Notes: a model not told the origin generated them from the letters alone. 64,000 nt of DNA from CAWBRT01 sp963819175 (GCA_963819175.1 CAWFVJ010000012.1:122957-186956); one strand, 5' to 3'; counted from the first letter of the stretch, positions 26,631 to 35,977 are shown. Numbers and translations are program-made.

Positions 26631-27524
26631 ATGATCGAACTGCGTCATCTCAAATACTTCATCGCCGTTGCCGAGGAACTGCATTTCCGTCGTGCAGCAG
26701 AACGATTGCATATTGCCCAGCCGGGATTGAGCCAGCAGGTGAAGGCACTTGAGGAGCAACTTGGCGTGCAACTCTTGGAGCGCTCCAGGCGACGAGTGCA
26801 GCTAACCTTTGCGGGAAGGACCTTGCTCGAAGAGGGGCAACGTGTGTTGGCGCTGCTGGAACGTGCTGAGGCACTAACAGGCTTAGCGGGTCGTGGGGAG
26901 ATTGGACATCTTACAATTGGAGTCATCAGATCAGCAACCTACAAGATTCTTCCCAACATATTGCGCGAATACAAGCGCCGCTACCCTAACGTTACGTTGG
27001 TAGTGAGAGATATGGTGAGTGCTGTCCAGATCGAATGTCTTCGCAGGGGAGAAATCGAAGTTGGGCTCGTGCGTGCGCCTGTAAAAACAGAGGGCCTCGT
27101 CGCAACGATATTAGGCCAAGATCAGGTCGCAATAGTTATGCCTGACCGACATCCACTCGCCAAGGTGAAGAAGGTCTCGCTACGGACATTGGCAAATGAA
27201 CCCCTTATCATCTGGCCTGCCGCCCCACGACCGAGTTGGGCCGATAACATGATAGCCATGTGCCGCCACGCCGGATTTGAACCCCAAATTGCCCAAGAGG
27301 CAAACGAGCCTGCAACTGCTCTCAGCCTTGTGAGTGCCGGGCTCGGCCTGACGCTGGTGCCGGAGAGTCTCACAGCATTGGCTTGGGATGGCGTCGTTTT
27401 TCGATGTGTGCCGGACCCTGCATACACAACTCAACTCCTAATTGTGCATAGAGACGAAGGTGTTTCAGAAACACTAAGACGCTTTCTGGAAGTAGCAAAC
27501 GGTAGCTCGCAACATCGCAAGTAA
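26631..27524 (+). CDS. LysR-family transcriptional regulator
   Basis: A 297-residue LysR regulator. The winged HTH at residues 1-60 has LKYFIAVAEELHFRRAAERL and HIAQPGLSQQVKALEEQLG, then the LTFAGRTLLEEG linker. The C-terminal half is a periplasmic-binding-type effector domain (LTIGVIRSATYKILP, VGLVRAPVKTEGL, SLVSAGLGLTLVPES). It is transcribed away from the BKACE operon and probably controls it with an organic-acid inducer. Confidence 0.9.
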   Translation: MIELRHLKYFIAVAEELHFRRAAERLHIAQPGLSQQVKALEEQLGVQLLERSRRRVQLTFAGRTLLEEGQRVLALLERAEALTGLAGRGEIGHLTIGVIRSATYKILPNILREYKRRYPNVTLVVRDMVSAVQIECLRRGEIEVGLVRAPVKTEGLVATILGQDQVAIVMPDRHPLAKVKKVSLRTLANEPLIIWPAAPRPSWADNMIAMCRHAGFEPQIAQEANEPATALSLVSAGLGLTLVPESLTALAWDGVVFRCVPDPAYTTQLLIVHRDEGVSETLRRFLEVANGSSQHRK

Positions 27525-27529
27525 CGTAC

Positions 27530-27660
27530 TATTGAAGATTGCATAATATAGTTACTCCCGGCCTCTTCTTCGCCCTCGACGATGAACTTAATATTAGATT
27601 TGATCGTAATCTTATTGGCTCGCAAGGCGTCGAGCGCGGCCGAGGATTCGCTCCTCTTCC
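27530..27660 (-). pseudogene. M20-family peptidase fragment cut by IS66
   Basis: The minus strand reads SSAALDALRANKITIKSNIK followed by FIVEGEEEAGS, the active-site region (EGEEEAGS, catalytic Glu pair) of M20 dipeptidase/deacetylase enzymes. Only about 40 residues remain. The right edge is exactly the IS66 left end at 27661, showing that the insertion or a later deletion removed the rest. Confidence 0.65.
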
Positions 27661-27718
27661 GTAAGCGTCTGACCAAACCATCTTCTCTGGCGGCCTGCAG
27701 ATGTGATGAACTGCGGGC

Positions 27719-28072
27719 ATGAGTGAAGAACAAGCCGTTGTTCAGGTAAGACGTCCTCGCCGGAGAGCAGAGAGCATTCGCCAGTTGGTGAAGGAATTTC
27801 ACGCAAGCAATCTGAGCCAAGCGGAATTCTGCCGTCGGCATGCGGTCCCGCTAAGCACGTTGCGGTGGTATCTGAAGAAGCATGGCGACGACGAGGATGC
27901 AACGGGTAAGGTCTGTGCTGGGCTGGTGGCGGTGGAGGTTGCAGGCCCGATGCTGCAGGGGGCCGAGAAAGCTCTCGCCGTGGTTCTCCCCGGTGGACGA
28001 AGGATTGAAGTGGGCATGGGCTTTGATGCCTCGACGCTTGCCCAGATCGTGGCCGTGCTGGAGAGGATGTAG
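27719..28072 (+). CDS. tnpA: IS66 accessory protein TnpA
   Basis: A 117-residue IS66 TnpA. An HTH-like segment AESIRQLVKEFHASNLSQAE with FCRRHAVPLSTLRWYLKKHG is followed by a short C-terminal beta segment (VVLPGGRRIEVGMGFDASTL, then VLERM). It is the first gene of the IS66 transposition set, whose exact role is unclear but needed together with TnpB and TnpC. The TnpB start follows three bases after the stop. Intact. Confidence 0.85.
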   Translation: MSEEQAVVQVRRPRRRAESIRQLVKEFHASNLSQAEFCRRHAVPLSTLRWYLKKHGDDEDATGKVCAGLVAVEVAGPMLQGAEKALAVVLPGGRRIEVGMGFDASTLAQIVAVLERM

Positions 28073-28074
28073 TG

Positions 28075-28463
28075 ATGTTCGGAGTGGGCGCTGCCACGCG
28101 CATCTATCTGGCGCCGGGATCTACTGACATGCGCAAGGGCGCCAATGGCCTCTATGGTTGGTGCGCGACCGGCTGAAATGCGAACCTCTCAGCGGGCATG
28201 TGTTTCTGTTTGCCAACGCGCGGCGCAATCGGCTGAAGCTCATGGTTTTCGATGGAAGCGGGCTATGGGTATGCGCGAAACGTTTAGAGCGCGGATGCTT
28301 CCGGTGGCCGGAGCCGACTGAAAAACAAGACAAACTCATCCTCACGCATGAAGAACTGGCGATGCTGTTGGGCGGGATCGATCTGACTCAGGCGCGGCGC
28401 CGGCCGTGGTATCGCAAGGCGAACGACGATGAAGAATCACAGAATGCACGAATAACCGCGTAA
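28075..28463 (+). pseudogene. tnpB: IS66 TnpB (Orf2-like), one-base frameshift
   Basis: The first frame reads MFGVGAATRIYLAPGSTDMR KGANGLYG as two adjoining pieces. After a lost base near 28155 the text continues in another frame with VRDRLKCEPLSGHVFLFANA and KLMVFDGSGLWVCAKRLERG to the end at 28463. This is the IS66 Orf2-like protein (about 115-130 residues). The lesion would stop IS66 mobility unless the indel is a sequencing error. Confidence 0.8.
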
Positions 28464-28518
28464 ACACTGCACGAAATTGCTTGTAAGTTGATGCTGGATT
28501 TGCTATTCAGTACTCATC

Positions 28519-29163
28519 GTGAGTGCGACCTCCAATCCTGCGAAGCTGTCCACTCCGATGAGTTCTTCTTCTGCTGAACTTCTCGAACAACTGAAACGAC
28601 AACTGCCATCTCCGCTGTTCACGGCCATCAGCGACCAGTGGGGGGCCTATGAAAACAAGCTGCAGTATGCGGAGCTGAAGATCCGTGTGCTGGAAGAGAG
28701 GCTGCGGCTGCAGCGAATCGCCAAGTACGGTCCGGGCAGTGAGAAGCTGAGCAACGAGCAGTTGGAGCTGCTGGAACTAGAGCCGGGCGTCAGCAATCAG
28801 GAAGTAGAAGCGGAGAGCCAGCGCGAGCCACTGTCGGCCGCACCCAACAAACGCAGGCATCCCGGGCGGCAAACGTTGCCACCGGATCTTCCGCGCGTTG
28901 AGCGGGTGATCGCGTGTACGGCTGAGCAATGCGTCTGCGGCAACTGTGGCGGCGAGCGGACGGTGATCGGTTACGAACAGAGCGAACAGTTGGACGTGGA
29001 GCCGGCAAGGTACTTTGTATTGGTCACCAAACGCGAAAAGCGCGCCTGCAAGCAATGCGACGAAGGCGGCGTGGTCGCGGCTCCGCTGCCGCCGCGGATC
29101 ATCGAGAAGAGTCTGGTCAGCGATCGCGTGATTGTTGACACCGTGGTCCGCAAATATGCTGAT
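28519..29163 (+). pseudogene. tnpC: IS66 transposase TnpC, N-terminal piece
   Basis: The first 215 residues of the IS66 transposase: a leucine-zipper-like coiled coil (ENKLQYAELKIRVLEERLRL), the QRIAKYGPGSEKLSNEQLEL region, a zinc-finger segment (CVCGNCGG and CKQCDEGG) and the start of the catalytic part (KYADYV boundary). The frame runs into the RIT element at 29164. The start could be GTG 28519 or ATG 28558. It resumes at 32611, where KYAD joins HNPLYRQ. Confidence 0.85.
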
Positions 29164-29185
29164 TATGTTGGGTTCCCGGTTATGT
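29161..29185 (+). repeat. RIT left terminal inverted repeat
   Basis: Twenty-five bases starting GATTATGTTGGGTTCCCGGT are repeated in reverse complement at 32555-32579 without mismatch. The first three bases overlap the IS66 codon GAT, so the exact border may be 29164. Confidence 0.75.
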
Positions 29186-29300
29186 TGTGATCGGACGGAG
29201 TGGACGCATGAATGCTGTGTGTTGCAAATCTGAAGGCAACATAACGTAGGGCTGAGAGAACAGTCTTAGCATGATCGGGGATGGAAAGGAGTCCCGGTGA

Positions 29301-30554
29301 ATGCTAAGAACACTGTTGCGGCTGAAACAGCCGTTTTATATCGCCCGTCAGGAGAAGGCCCCGCTACTTCGGGAACGGGAAGCCTTTCTGGAACACCTGC
29401 TTCAGCAGGGCACGAGCCTTGCGGCGGCACGCGGTGTGTCATGGCAGTTATTGAACGTCATCAGGTTGCTGAAACTGAATCGGTTGCGCGATGTGTGGAT
29501 CGACGAAATCGAAGACGCCGCCAAGAAGTGGACACGACAACAGCGCTCGAATCCGAACATTCGATCTTACAAGCACTCAGGAAGTTACTTCACCTATGTA
29601 GCGAAGAAGTGGCTGCACTTCGCGGGCGTGCTGAAGAGGCCCGCACTTCCACGCATACGGTTCGCAGAGGAGATCGCTGATTTTGCGAAGTGGATGACGG
29701 AAGAAATGGGGCTGTCGATGCCGACGGTACGATCGCGCCGACAGAAGATATCGCTGTTTCTCCAGTGGTTTTCCGAGCGGCGCCGTTCGCTCGCTGCTGT
29801 ACAGCTCAGAGATGTAGACGATTTCCTGATCTTCAAGGGGAACAACGGCTGGAACCGCAAGTCTGCACGCGGCTACGCCGACGCGCTGCGAACCTTCTTC
29901 CGTTACGCGGCAAAATGTGGCTGGTGCAAGCCGGGCATCGAGGAAGGCATTAGCTCACCCAGGATATATGCACAAGAAGGATTACCCGAAGGACCGGAAT
30001 GGAAGGACGTACAGCGGCTGCTGGAAGGTATAAAGGGGAACAACGCCGCCGCGCTACGCGCCAGAGCCGCCTTGTTCCTCCTGGCAGTTTACGGGCTGCG
30101 CAGCGGGGAGATATCGCGTCTGCTGTTGAGCGACTTCGACTGGCGCTTGGAGACGTTCACGGTGAACCATTCCAAACGCGGAGGCGTACAGAAGTATCCC
30201 CTGCAGCGTGAAGTGGGCGATGCGATCCTGGAATACATCCAGAAGTCCCGGCCGCGGACCTCCTGCCGGAATCTGTTTTTGACGCTGAAACCGCCCTACC
30301 GTGCGATCGGAGGTAGTGCACTCTGGAAAATCACGAGTAGAGGAATGCAGGCAGTAGGTATCCGATGCCGCCGACGCGGTCCGCACTGCCTACGGCATGC
30401 GTGTGCCACGCATCTGCTGGAGCAAGGCGCATCCCTGAAGGAGATCGGCGATCTGTTGGGTCATCGTGACTTCAGATCAACGAGTATTTATGCCAAGGTT
30501 CATCTCCAACAGTTGCGCCGCGTAGCGGACTTCGATCTGGGAGGTCTGCTATGA
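29301..30554 (+). CDS. RIT tyrosine recombinase A
   Basis: A 417-residue phage-integrase-family recombinase. The core-binding domain includes YFTYVAKKWLHFAGVL and TEEMGLSMPTVRSRRQKISL. The catalytic domain has Arg in AVYGLRSGEISRLLL, His-x-x-Arg in GPHCLRHACATHLLEQG and LLGHRDFRSTSIYAKV with the nucleophile Tyr. Start 29301 follows GGAGTCCCGGTGA. Its stop overlaps the next start by four bases. First of the trio; works with the other two in cutting and joining the element. Confidence 0.85.
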   Translation: MLRTLLRLKQPFYIARQEKAPLLREREAFLEHLLQQGTSLAAARGVSWQLLNVIRLLKLNRLRDVWIDEIEDAAKKWTRQQRSNPNIRSYKHSGSYFTYVAKKWLHFAGVLKRPALPRIRFAEEIADFAKWMTEEMGLSMPTVRSRRQKISLFLQWFSERRRSLAAVQLRDVDDFLIFKGNNGWNRKSARGYADALRTFFRYAAKCGWCKPGIEEGISSPRIYAQEGLPEGPEWKDVQRLLEGIKGNNAAALRARAALFLLAVYGLRSGEISRLLLSDFDWRLETFTVNHSKRGGVQKYPLQREVGDAILEYIQKSRPRTSCRNLFLTLKPPYRAIGGSALWKITSRGMQAVGIRCRRRGPHCLRHACATHLLEQGASLKEIGDLLGHRDFRSTSIYAKVHLQQLRRVADFDLGGLL

Positions 30555-31486
30555 AGCTCACGACCGCGATCGATATGTATGTTTTGCACCGCCAGGCAAC
30601 AGGCGAGAAGTTCCAAGGCCCGTTTGTCGCGCTCCGGGCTTTTTCCCTTCGTTATAGGACCAAGACCCTGCGAGCGATAACGCCTGCGGAGGTGAAACAG
30701 TTCCTGGATGGTCCGCGTACGGGGCCAGCAACCTGGCGACGCAAGTATGGGACGCTGCGGGACTTCTTCGCGTACTGGCGCTGCCGCGGAAAGCTGAATA
30801 CAGTTCTCATGCCGCCGACAGCGCCCAAGTACACGCAGACCTTCGTTCCATATATCTACTCCCGTCGGGAGCTTCGGCTGTTGTTGGAGGCGGTTCCGCG
30901 TTGCCAGCGGAATGTTGGGTGCCGGATATCTACCGCCACACTTCGCATCCTGCTGTTGCTCCTCTACGGAACGGGCATGCGCGTGGGTGAAGCACTTAGG
31001 CTGCGCATGGTGGATGTGGACCTCGATAATGGCGTGATTACCATCCGTGGAACGAAGTTCTATAAATCCAGACTTGTACCTCTGGGGGGAGATGTGGTTC
31101 GTCTCCTTAGGGAATATCTTTCTACACCGGGAAGACGGAATCAGCACTACCAACCTGTTTTCCAGTCGCGGCCACGCAGGGCCATCGGATACAAAGTCGT
31201 AGAAACCTCCTTCCGGCGGCTGTGCAATCTTGCAGGTGTCCGCCGCAGCGACGCAAGTTCGCATCAGCCGCGGCTCCATGATCTGCGGCACTCGTTCGCC
31301 GTGCATCGGTTGACTGAGTGGTATAGGAAGGGTGCGGACGTGCAGACCCTTCTGCCAGCACTTTCCACTTATCTCGGGCACGTTGACCTGCGCTCGACGC
31401 AGTGTTACCTCACGATGACGCCGGAGTTGCTGGCGGCAGCCAACCGCCGCTTCCAGAACTATGTATACGGAGGGTGCCATGAATAA
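30551..31486 (+). CDS. RIT tyrosine recombinase B
   Basis: A 311-residue recombinase, shorter than A. FQGPFVALRAFSLRYRTKTL and PATWRRKYGTLRDFFAYW form the N-terminal core-binding part. The catalytic domain has Arg in GTGMRVGEALRLRM, Lys in RGTKFYKSRLVPLG, His-x-x-Arg in HDLRHSFAVHRL, and YLGHVDLRSTQCYLTMT with the Tyr. The ATGA overlap with recombinase A and the 8-base overlap with C indicate translational coupling. Confidence 0.85.
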   Translation: MKLTTAIDMYVLHRQATGEKFQGPFVALRAFSLRYRTKTLRAITPAEVKQFLDGPRTGPATWRRKYGTLRDFFAYWRCRGKLNTVLMPPTAPKYTQTFVPYIYSRRELRLLLEAVPRCQRNVGCRISTATLRILLLLLYGTGMRVGEALRLRMVDVDLDNGVITIRGTKFYKSRLVPLGGDVVRLLREYLSTPGRRNQHYQPVFQSRPRRAIGYKVVETSFRRLCNLAGVRRSDASSHQPRLHDLRHSFAVHRLTEWYRKGADVQTLLPALSTYLGHVDLRSTQCYLTMTPELLAAANRRFQNYVYGGCHE

Positions 31487-32489
31487 TAGGTCAGCCCTCG
31501 GTTCATGGATCAGGCGCTTCCTAATGGAATACCTCGTCGGGGAGCGGAATCTGGCCCGCAACACACAACAGAGCTATCGCGATGCTGTTCGCCTGCTCGT
31601 TGTGTTCGCTGCCTCCAACACACATAAGAAAGTGGACGAGCTGCTCATCCCCGACATCGATGCGGACCTGTTGCGCGCCTTCCTGCGGCACATCGAAGAA
31701 AAGCGGAAATGCAGAATCTCCAGCCGCAATCAGCGTCTGGCGGCCATCCATGCGCTCGCCAGCTTCATCGCAGAACGCTGCCCCGAATATCTGGACTGGT
31801 GTGCTCAACTCCGCACCGTCAGGTCCAAGCGTTCCGCTCCCACACCAGTCTGCTATCTTGAAAAGCCGGAGATCGATGCTCTACTCGATGCTCCCAAGTC
31901 GGTCACAAAACTCGGCAATCGGGATCGCGCCCTACTGCTTTTTCTGTACAACTCGGGAGCGAGGGCGGAAGAAGCGGCAAAACTGTGCATCGAAGATCTC
32001 AGCCTGCACAGCGGCGCAGATGGTGCCTTGTCTTCGGTGTGCCTTCACGGCAAGGGTGGCAAGGTTCGCATCTGTCCGCTCTGGGCCTCCACTACTGTGA
32101 CACTGAGAGACCTAGTCGCCGGGAGGAGCGGCAAGGAACAAGTGTTCCTCAATCGTCGCTCGGAGCCACTGACACGCTTCGGCATCCATGACATCGTGAC
32201 GCGATATGCCCGCTTCGCCATGAGCCGCGTGCCGGAGATGCGCAAAAAGCGGATCGGCCCTCATACCATCCGCCACACCACAGCCACGCATCTTCTTCGT
32301 GCCGGCGTTGACATCAACACTATCCGCGCCTGGCTCGGCCATGTCTCCATCAACACCACCAACATCTACGCAGAAACTGACCTTGACATGAAAGCCAAGG
32401 CTCTTGGTCTGTGCGCAGTGAAGGGCACACGAGCAGCAAAACACTGGCGTGATAACCCTGATCTGATGTCCTTCCTCGCTCAAATCTAG
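31479..32489 (+). CDS. RIT tyrosine recombinase C
   Basis: A 336-residue recombinase. N-terminal LVGERNLARNTQQSYRDAVRL is a typical SAM-like core-binding start. Catalytic residues are Arg in YNSGARAEEAAKL, HGKGGKVRICPL with Lys, HTIRHTTATHLLRAG with His and Arg, and WLGHVSINTTNIYAE with His and Tyr. Start 31479 is chosen for its GGAGG site at 31469-31473; an ATG six codons upstream is in frame but lacks one. Resembles XerC/D-type proteins. Confidence 0.85.
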   Translation: MNNRSALGSWIRRFLMEYLVGERNLARNTQQSYRDAVRLLVVFAASNTHKKVDELLIPDIDADLLRAFLRHIEEKRKCRISSRNQRLAAIHALASFIAERCPEYLDWCAQLRTVRSKRSAPTPVCYLEKPEIDALLDAPKSVTKLGNRDRALLLFLYNSGARAEEAAKLCIEDLSLHSGADGALSSVCLHGKGGKVRICPLWASTTVTLRDLVAGRSGKEQVFLNRRSEPLTRFGIHDIVTRYARFAMSRVPEMRKKRIGPHTIRHTTATHLLRAGVDINTIRAWLGHVSINTTNIYAETDLDMKAKALGLCAVKGTRAAKHWRDNPDLMSFLAQI

Positions 32490-32554
32490 GCTGCGCTTAT
32501 GTGACGTTCGGTTCCGAGAAACCCGCTATCTACGCCCCCCCGACACCGAGCGTC

Positions 32555-32579
32555 ACATAACCGGGAACCCAACATAATC
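32555..32579 (-). repeat. RIT right terminal inverted repeat
   Basis: Reverse complement of the left repeat at 29161-29185, identical over 25 bases. A second palindrome, CAGTTATGTT/AACATAACTG (32581-32606), lies between it and the IS66 sequence, so the element border is at about 32610. Confidence 0.75.
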
Positions 32580-32610
32580 GCAGTTATGTTAAGCACAACA
32601 TAACTGTGAC

Positions 32611-33567
32611 CATAATCCGCTGTATCGACAGAGTGTGATTCTGAATCGTGATGCCAGCATCGACGTCAGCCGCGCCACGCTGGACGGCTGGGTAATGCGG
32701 GTCGGCGAGTTGCTCACGCCTATCGTCGGGGTGATGCGGCGGGAGCTGATCAGGGGCGATTACATCCAAGCCGACGAAACCCCGGTCGACGTGCAAATGC
32801 ACGAGGGCCGCGGTAGAAATCATCAGGCCTATCTCTGGCAGTATGGCCGCCCCGGGGGAGCCGTGGTCTTCGACTTCCGTCTGGGCCGCGGCCGCGAAGG
32901 GCCGAAGCAGTTTCTCAAACAGTTCGAAGGCATTCTCCAAACGGACGGATATGCGGTCTACGATCACGTCGGCGGAACCCGCGTGGTGCACGCTGCGTGT
33001 TGGTCGCACTCGCGCAGGAAGTTCGTTGAGGCAGTGCGCTTGAATCCCAGCGATGCGATGGCCACGCGTACCGTGGCACTCATCGATGAGCTGTTTGCGA
33101 TCGACGCCGAGGCTCGTGCGCAGAACATGGATCACGCCACCCGTCACGCGCTGCGCCAACAAAAGTCGCCAGCGTTGTTGGCTAAAATCCGCCAGCAGAT
33201 CGAAAGCTGCCAACGCGCAGCCCTGCCCGCCAGCACGCTGGGCAAAGCGTGCCATTACACGACTGCTCTGTGGACGAAGCTGACGCGATTCCTGGAACAT
33301 CCCGAGTTGGAGCTAAGCAACAACCTGGCGGAGAACTCGATGCGACCAATCGCCGTCGGTCGTCGCAACTGGATCCACGTCGGCAGCGCGCAAGCCGGGC
33401 CGAAGGTAGCGGCCATACTATCGATTGTGGAAACCTGCCGTCGGCTCAAGATCCCAGTACGCGAATACCTGGCCTCCATGTTGCCTGGGCTGGCGAATCT
33501 ATCCGTTCAGCGTCTGGCCGAACTCACGCCCATGGCCTGGGCAACAAAACAGAATCAGCTCGCGTAA
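32611..33567 (+). pseudogene. tnpC: IS66 transposase TnpC, C-terminal piece
   Basis: The catalytic part of the IS66 transposase resumes here: HNPLYRQSVILNRDASIDVS, QADETPVDVQMHEGRGRN with the first acidic residue, TDGYAVYDHVGG with the second, CWSHSRRKFVEA, and ELSNNLAENSMRPIAVGRRN with the DDE Glu. The end reads TPMAWATKQNQLA. Together with 28519-29163 it makes a full-length transposase of about 530 residues, so excision of the RIT element would repair it. Confidence 0.88.
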
Positions 33568-33617
33568 AGCCCTACAACACCTCACGTCGTCAACCCTGCG
33601 GTTGGTCTGACGCATAC

Positions 33618-34038
33618 CTTCGACTGGCGCTTGGAGACGTTTACGGTGAGTCACTCCAAGCGCGGGGGCACACAGAGATATCCTCTGCGGCGTGAAGTAG
33701 GCGAGGCCATCCTGACATACATCCGGAAGGCACGTCCGCGGTCCTCCTGCCCGAATCTGTTCCTCACGCTGAAACCACCTTACCGAGGTATCGGGCACAG
33801 CAGCCTCTGGCGCATCACGAGTACAAGAATCGAAGCGGCAGGCATCCGATGCCGACGACGCGGACCGCACTGTCTGCGGCACGCGTGTGCCACCCATTTG
33901 CTGGAGCAAGGCGCATCTTTGAAGGAAATCGGGGATCTGTTAGGTCATCGTGACTACAGATCCACGAGCATCTATGCCAAAGTTCACTTGCAACAACTGC
34001 GCCGCGTAGCGGACTTCGATCTGGGAGGTCTGCTATGA
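33618..34038 (+). pseudogene. Second RIT recombinase A, C-terminal fragment
   Basis: Starting right after the IS66 right end, FDWRLETFTVSHSKRGGTQR to VADFDLGGLL corresponds to the last 138 residues of recombinase A at 29301-30554, but differs at about one residue in six. The catalytic His-x-x-Arg and Tyr regions are present; the N-terminal two-thirds are missing. It is therefore a separate, older RIT copy rather than a duplication of the intact one. Confidence 0.8.
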
Positions 34039-34439
34039 AGCTCGCGGCAACCGTCGAAAGGTATGTTTTGCACCGGCGGGCGACGGGCCAGAAGTTCGAG
34101 AGCCCAGCCGTGGCACTCCGCGCGTTCTCCCGTCGTTACAGCAACAGGTCTCTCCAAGGGATCACGTCCACGGAGGTGAAACAGTTCCTGGATGTTCCGC
34201 AAACGGGGCCCGCAACCTGGCGACGGAAATATGGGGCGTTGCGGGACTTCTTCACGTACTGCCGATGCCGTGGAAAGCTGAAGACTGTTCCGATGCCGCC
34301 GGGCGTTCCCAAGTACACGCAGACGTTCGTTCCGTATATCTACTCCCGTCGGGAGCTTCGGCTGTTGTTGGAGGCTGTTCCGCATTGTCAGCGGAATGTG
34401 GAGTGCCGGATATGCTTACTGCTCAGAGTACTCCCGTGA
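34035..34439 (+). pseudogene. Second RIT recombinase B, N-terminal fragment
   Basis: ATGA overlap with the preceding fragment, as in the intact element. ESPAVALRAFSRRYSNRSLQ, PATWRRKYGALRDFFTY and YIYSRRELRLLLEAVPHCQR follow recombinase B of the complete copy until about 34415, where similarity to the intact copy ends abruptly after GCCGGATAT. The catalytic half and recombinase C are gone. Confidence 0.8.
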
Positions 34440-34460
34440 CAGGTTAGTTGAGCATTTCCG

Positions 34461-34498
34461 CAACATTATGTTGACGGCCGTCCTTTCCGGGCGGCCGT
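34461..34498. repeat. RIT-like palindrome and adjacent hairpin after the truncated copy
   Basis: CAACAT-T-ATGTTG (34461-34473) contains the same TTATGTTG/CAACATAA words as the RIT ends. ACGGCCG (34474-34480) and CGGCCGT (34492-34498) form a 7-bp stem. The first may be a leftover end of the second RIT copy; the second could terminate the minus-strand operon, though no T-run follows. Confidence 0.35.
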
Positions 34499-34526
34499 TC
34501 GCATCCACACAATGCGAGCAATAAAC

Positions 34527-35977
34527 TTAATCGGCTCCTGCAACGTTACTGAGCCCTTTCAATTGCAAATGCACCGGCATGCCGCCAGAAAAACATTCCG
34601 GGGTACACAGGATACGAGGATTTTGGCCGACAAGTTTCTGCGCTCGTTCCATAGCCTCCTGATAAGTGCTGACCGGAATAAATCCCATGCCGCGCGCGTA
34701 ACGAGGTGCTTTGGCCCCGACGATGAACACAGCCGAGCAGCGGGTAAGCGGCACACAGCCGCCGGTAAGCATCGACATGGCGTGGAAGGGATGATAGGTA
34801 TAGTAGTTCGAATACTTGTAGAGGTAACCAGGGTCGGTGGAGATTCTCAAAGCTTCTTCCGAGGCGAGAAACTCAGGCGCCGTGCAGTGCTTCTGCAACG
34901 CTTCATAGGTCTCCTGATAGGAAGGGAACCAATCGGGGTTGAACCATCCATCGCAAATGGACGTGGCAATAATCACGCCTCCCTCGCGGAATGCATGCCA
35001 GCAGCGGGAGAGTTGCCCCCCTATGCCAAGACTCATCAGAATGGGATTGGTGCCCATACCGGGGCCATAGTGGAAATTGCGGGGAAGGCCCATGACCAGC
35101 ACGTCGGCCGGTTCGGGCATATCCACGGTGATGTTTGTCCTCTTATCGGCAAGGGGCCAAGTGGCCCGTTCCACGGCTGCGAGCTCTCCTGCCTTCACGT
35201 CCAGGACCTGGGACTTCTGACCCAGAACCGCATCCACCGCAAAAAACTTCTTACCCATCCCCTTTTCCATAGCCTGGCCGATGGACCGGAACTGATGGCG
35301 CATGTGCGAGTGCGGAGATGCTCCCAGCCAATCATTGCGGTGCATGGTGGAAGGGCAATGATGAGAAGCAATCGAACGCCAGCCAGAAAGCCCGGTAACT
35401 ATCATCTTGTAACCGCCGCTGTAACCGCCGTAGGGATTACCCGCGCAGTGGCCGATCACGATGGATAGATCGGCCTCGGCCATAAGCCGATTGCACTGGA
35501 CCACATTCCCCATGCCGTCCACCCGAAGTTGCACAGGTCAGGAGCTTCCGCATCGTGGTTAATAAGTCGATCGGGCCAGAATCGATTGACGATGTCCTTT
35601 CCCAGATACCAGTACCATTCCTCGAGGGTATTCTTGCGATGAAGTCCACCGCAGCAAAGCAGGGTAATATCTTCAATACGAGTGCCGGCCTTGAGGAGTT
35701 CCTCCACAACCATGGGGATAGATGTTTTCCTGTGGCTATTGGCTTGGGCTCCGCCCTTTACGCGGTCGGGGAACCCGATGACAACCTTCTTCCCAGGACC
35801 CGCTAGTTCTCGCAGCGGCGGGGAATCTAAAGGACTTTGCAAAGCCTTCCGGGTCGCATCCACGGGATCGACCGCGGGTGGGTCCGTATAGGTATGGCCA
35901 TAGCGGATAACGGCTGCCGTATCCGGAAGCTCGACTCGCATGTGACTGTCGCCATAATCCAACAAAACTTCTTGCAT
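34527..35977 (-). pseudogene. LarA-like (nickel-pincer racemase family) protein with one frameshift
   Basis: The N-terminal frame (35977-35520) reads VVIGFPDRVKGGAQANSHRK, EDITLLCCGGLHRKNTLEEW and RLINHDAEAPDLCNFG. After a one-base loss near 35522 the other frame continues with GNVVQCNRLMAEADLSIVIG, HCAGNPYGGYSGGYKMIVTG (the His and Lys that hold the nickel-pincer cofactor in LarA) and SHHCPSTMHR, ending at 34527. Lactate racemase LarA and relatives racemise or epimerise 2-hydroxyacids. LarB, LarC and LarE maturation genes are not in this window. Intact sequence on both sides of a single indel makes an assembly error possible. Last gene of the second operon. Confidence 0.75.

Larger units (their letters stand above)
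29164..32610 (+). mobile_element. RIT (recombinase-in-trio) element inserted in IS66 tnpC
   Basis: A 3.4-kb element with three consecutive tyrosine recombinases that overlap by start/stop codons, the signature of RIT elements. Both ends carry the same 25-base inverted repeat (29161-29185 and 32555-32579). Beyond the right copy is a further dyad CAGTTATGTT-N6-AACATAACTG (32581-32606). Excision would restore the IS66 reading frame (KYAD/HNPLYRQ). No cargo genes are present. All three recombinases look intact. Confidence 0.85.
27661..33617 (+). mobile_element. IS66-family insertion sequence, interrupted by a RIT element
   Basis: The left end GTAAGCGTCTGACCAAACC (27661) pairs with the reverse complement of the right end, GTATGCGTCAGACCAACCG (ending 33617). 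Inside lie tnpA, tnpB and tnpC in IS66 order. The 8-bp flanks CCTCTTCC and CTTCGACT differ, so there is no target duplication. The left flank is an M20 peptidase gene and the right flank a RIT recombinase gene. Deletion or recombination between IS66 copies is likely. tnpC is split by a 3.4-kb insertion. Confidence 0.85.

Noticed and set aside
30500..31564. Minus-strand frame of 354 codons
   Set aside because: Antisense to RIT recombinases A and B; no motif.
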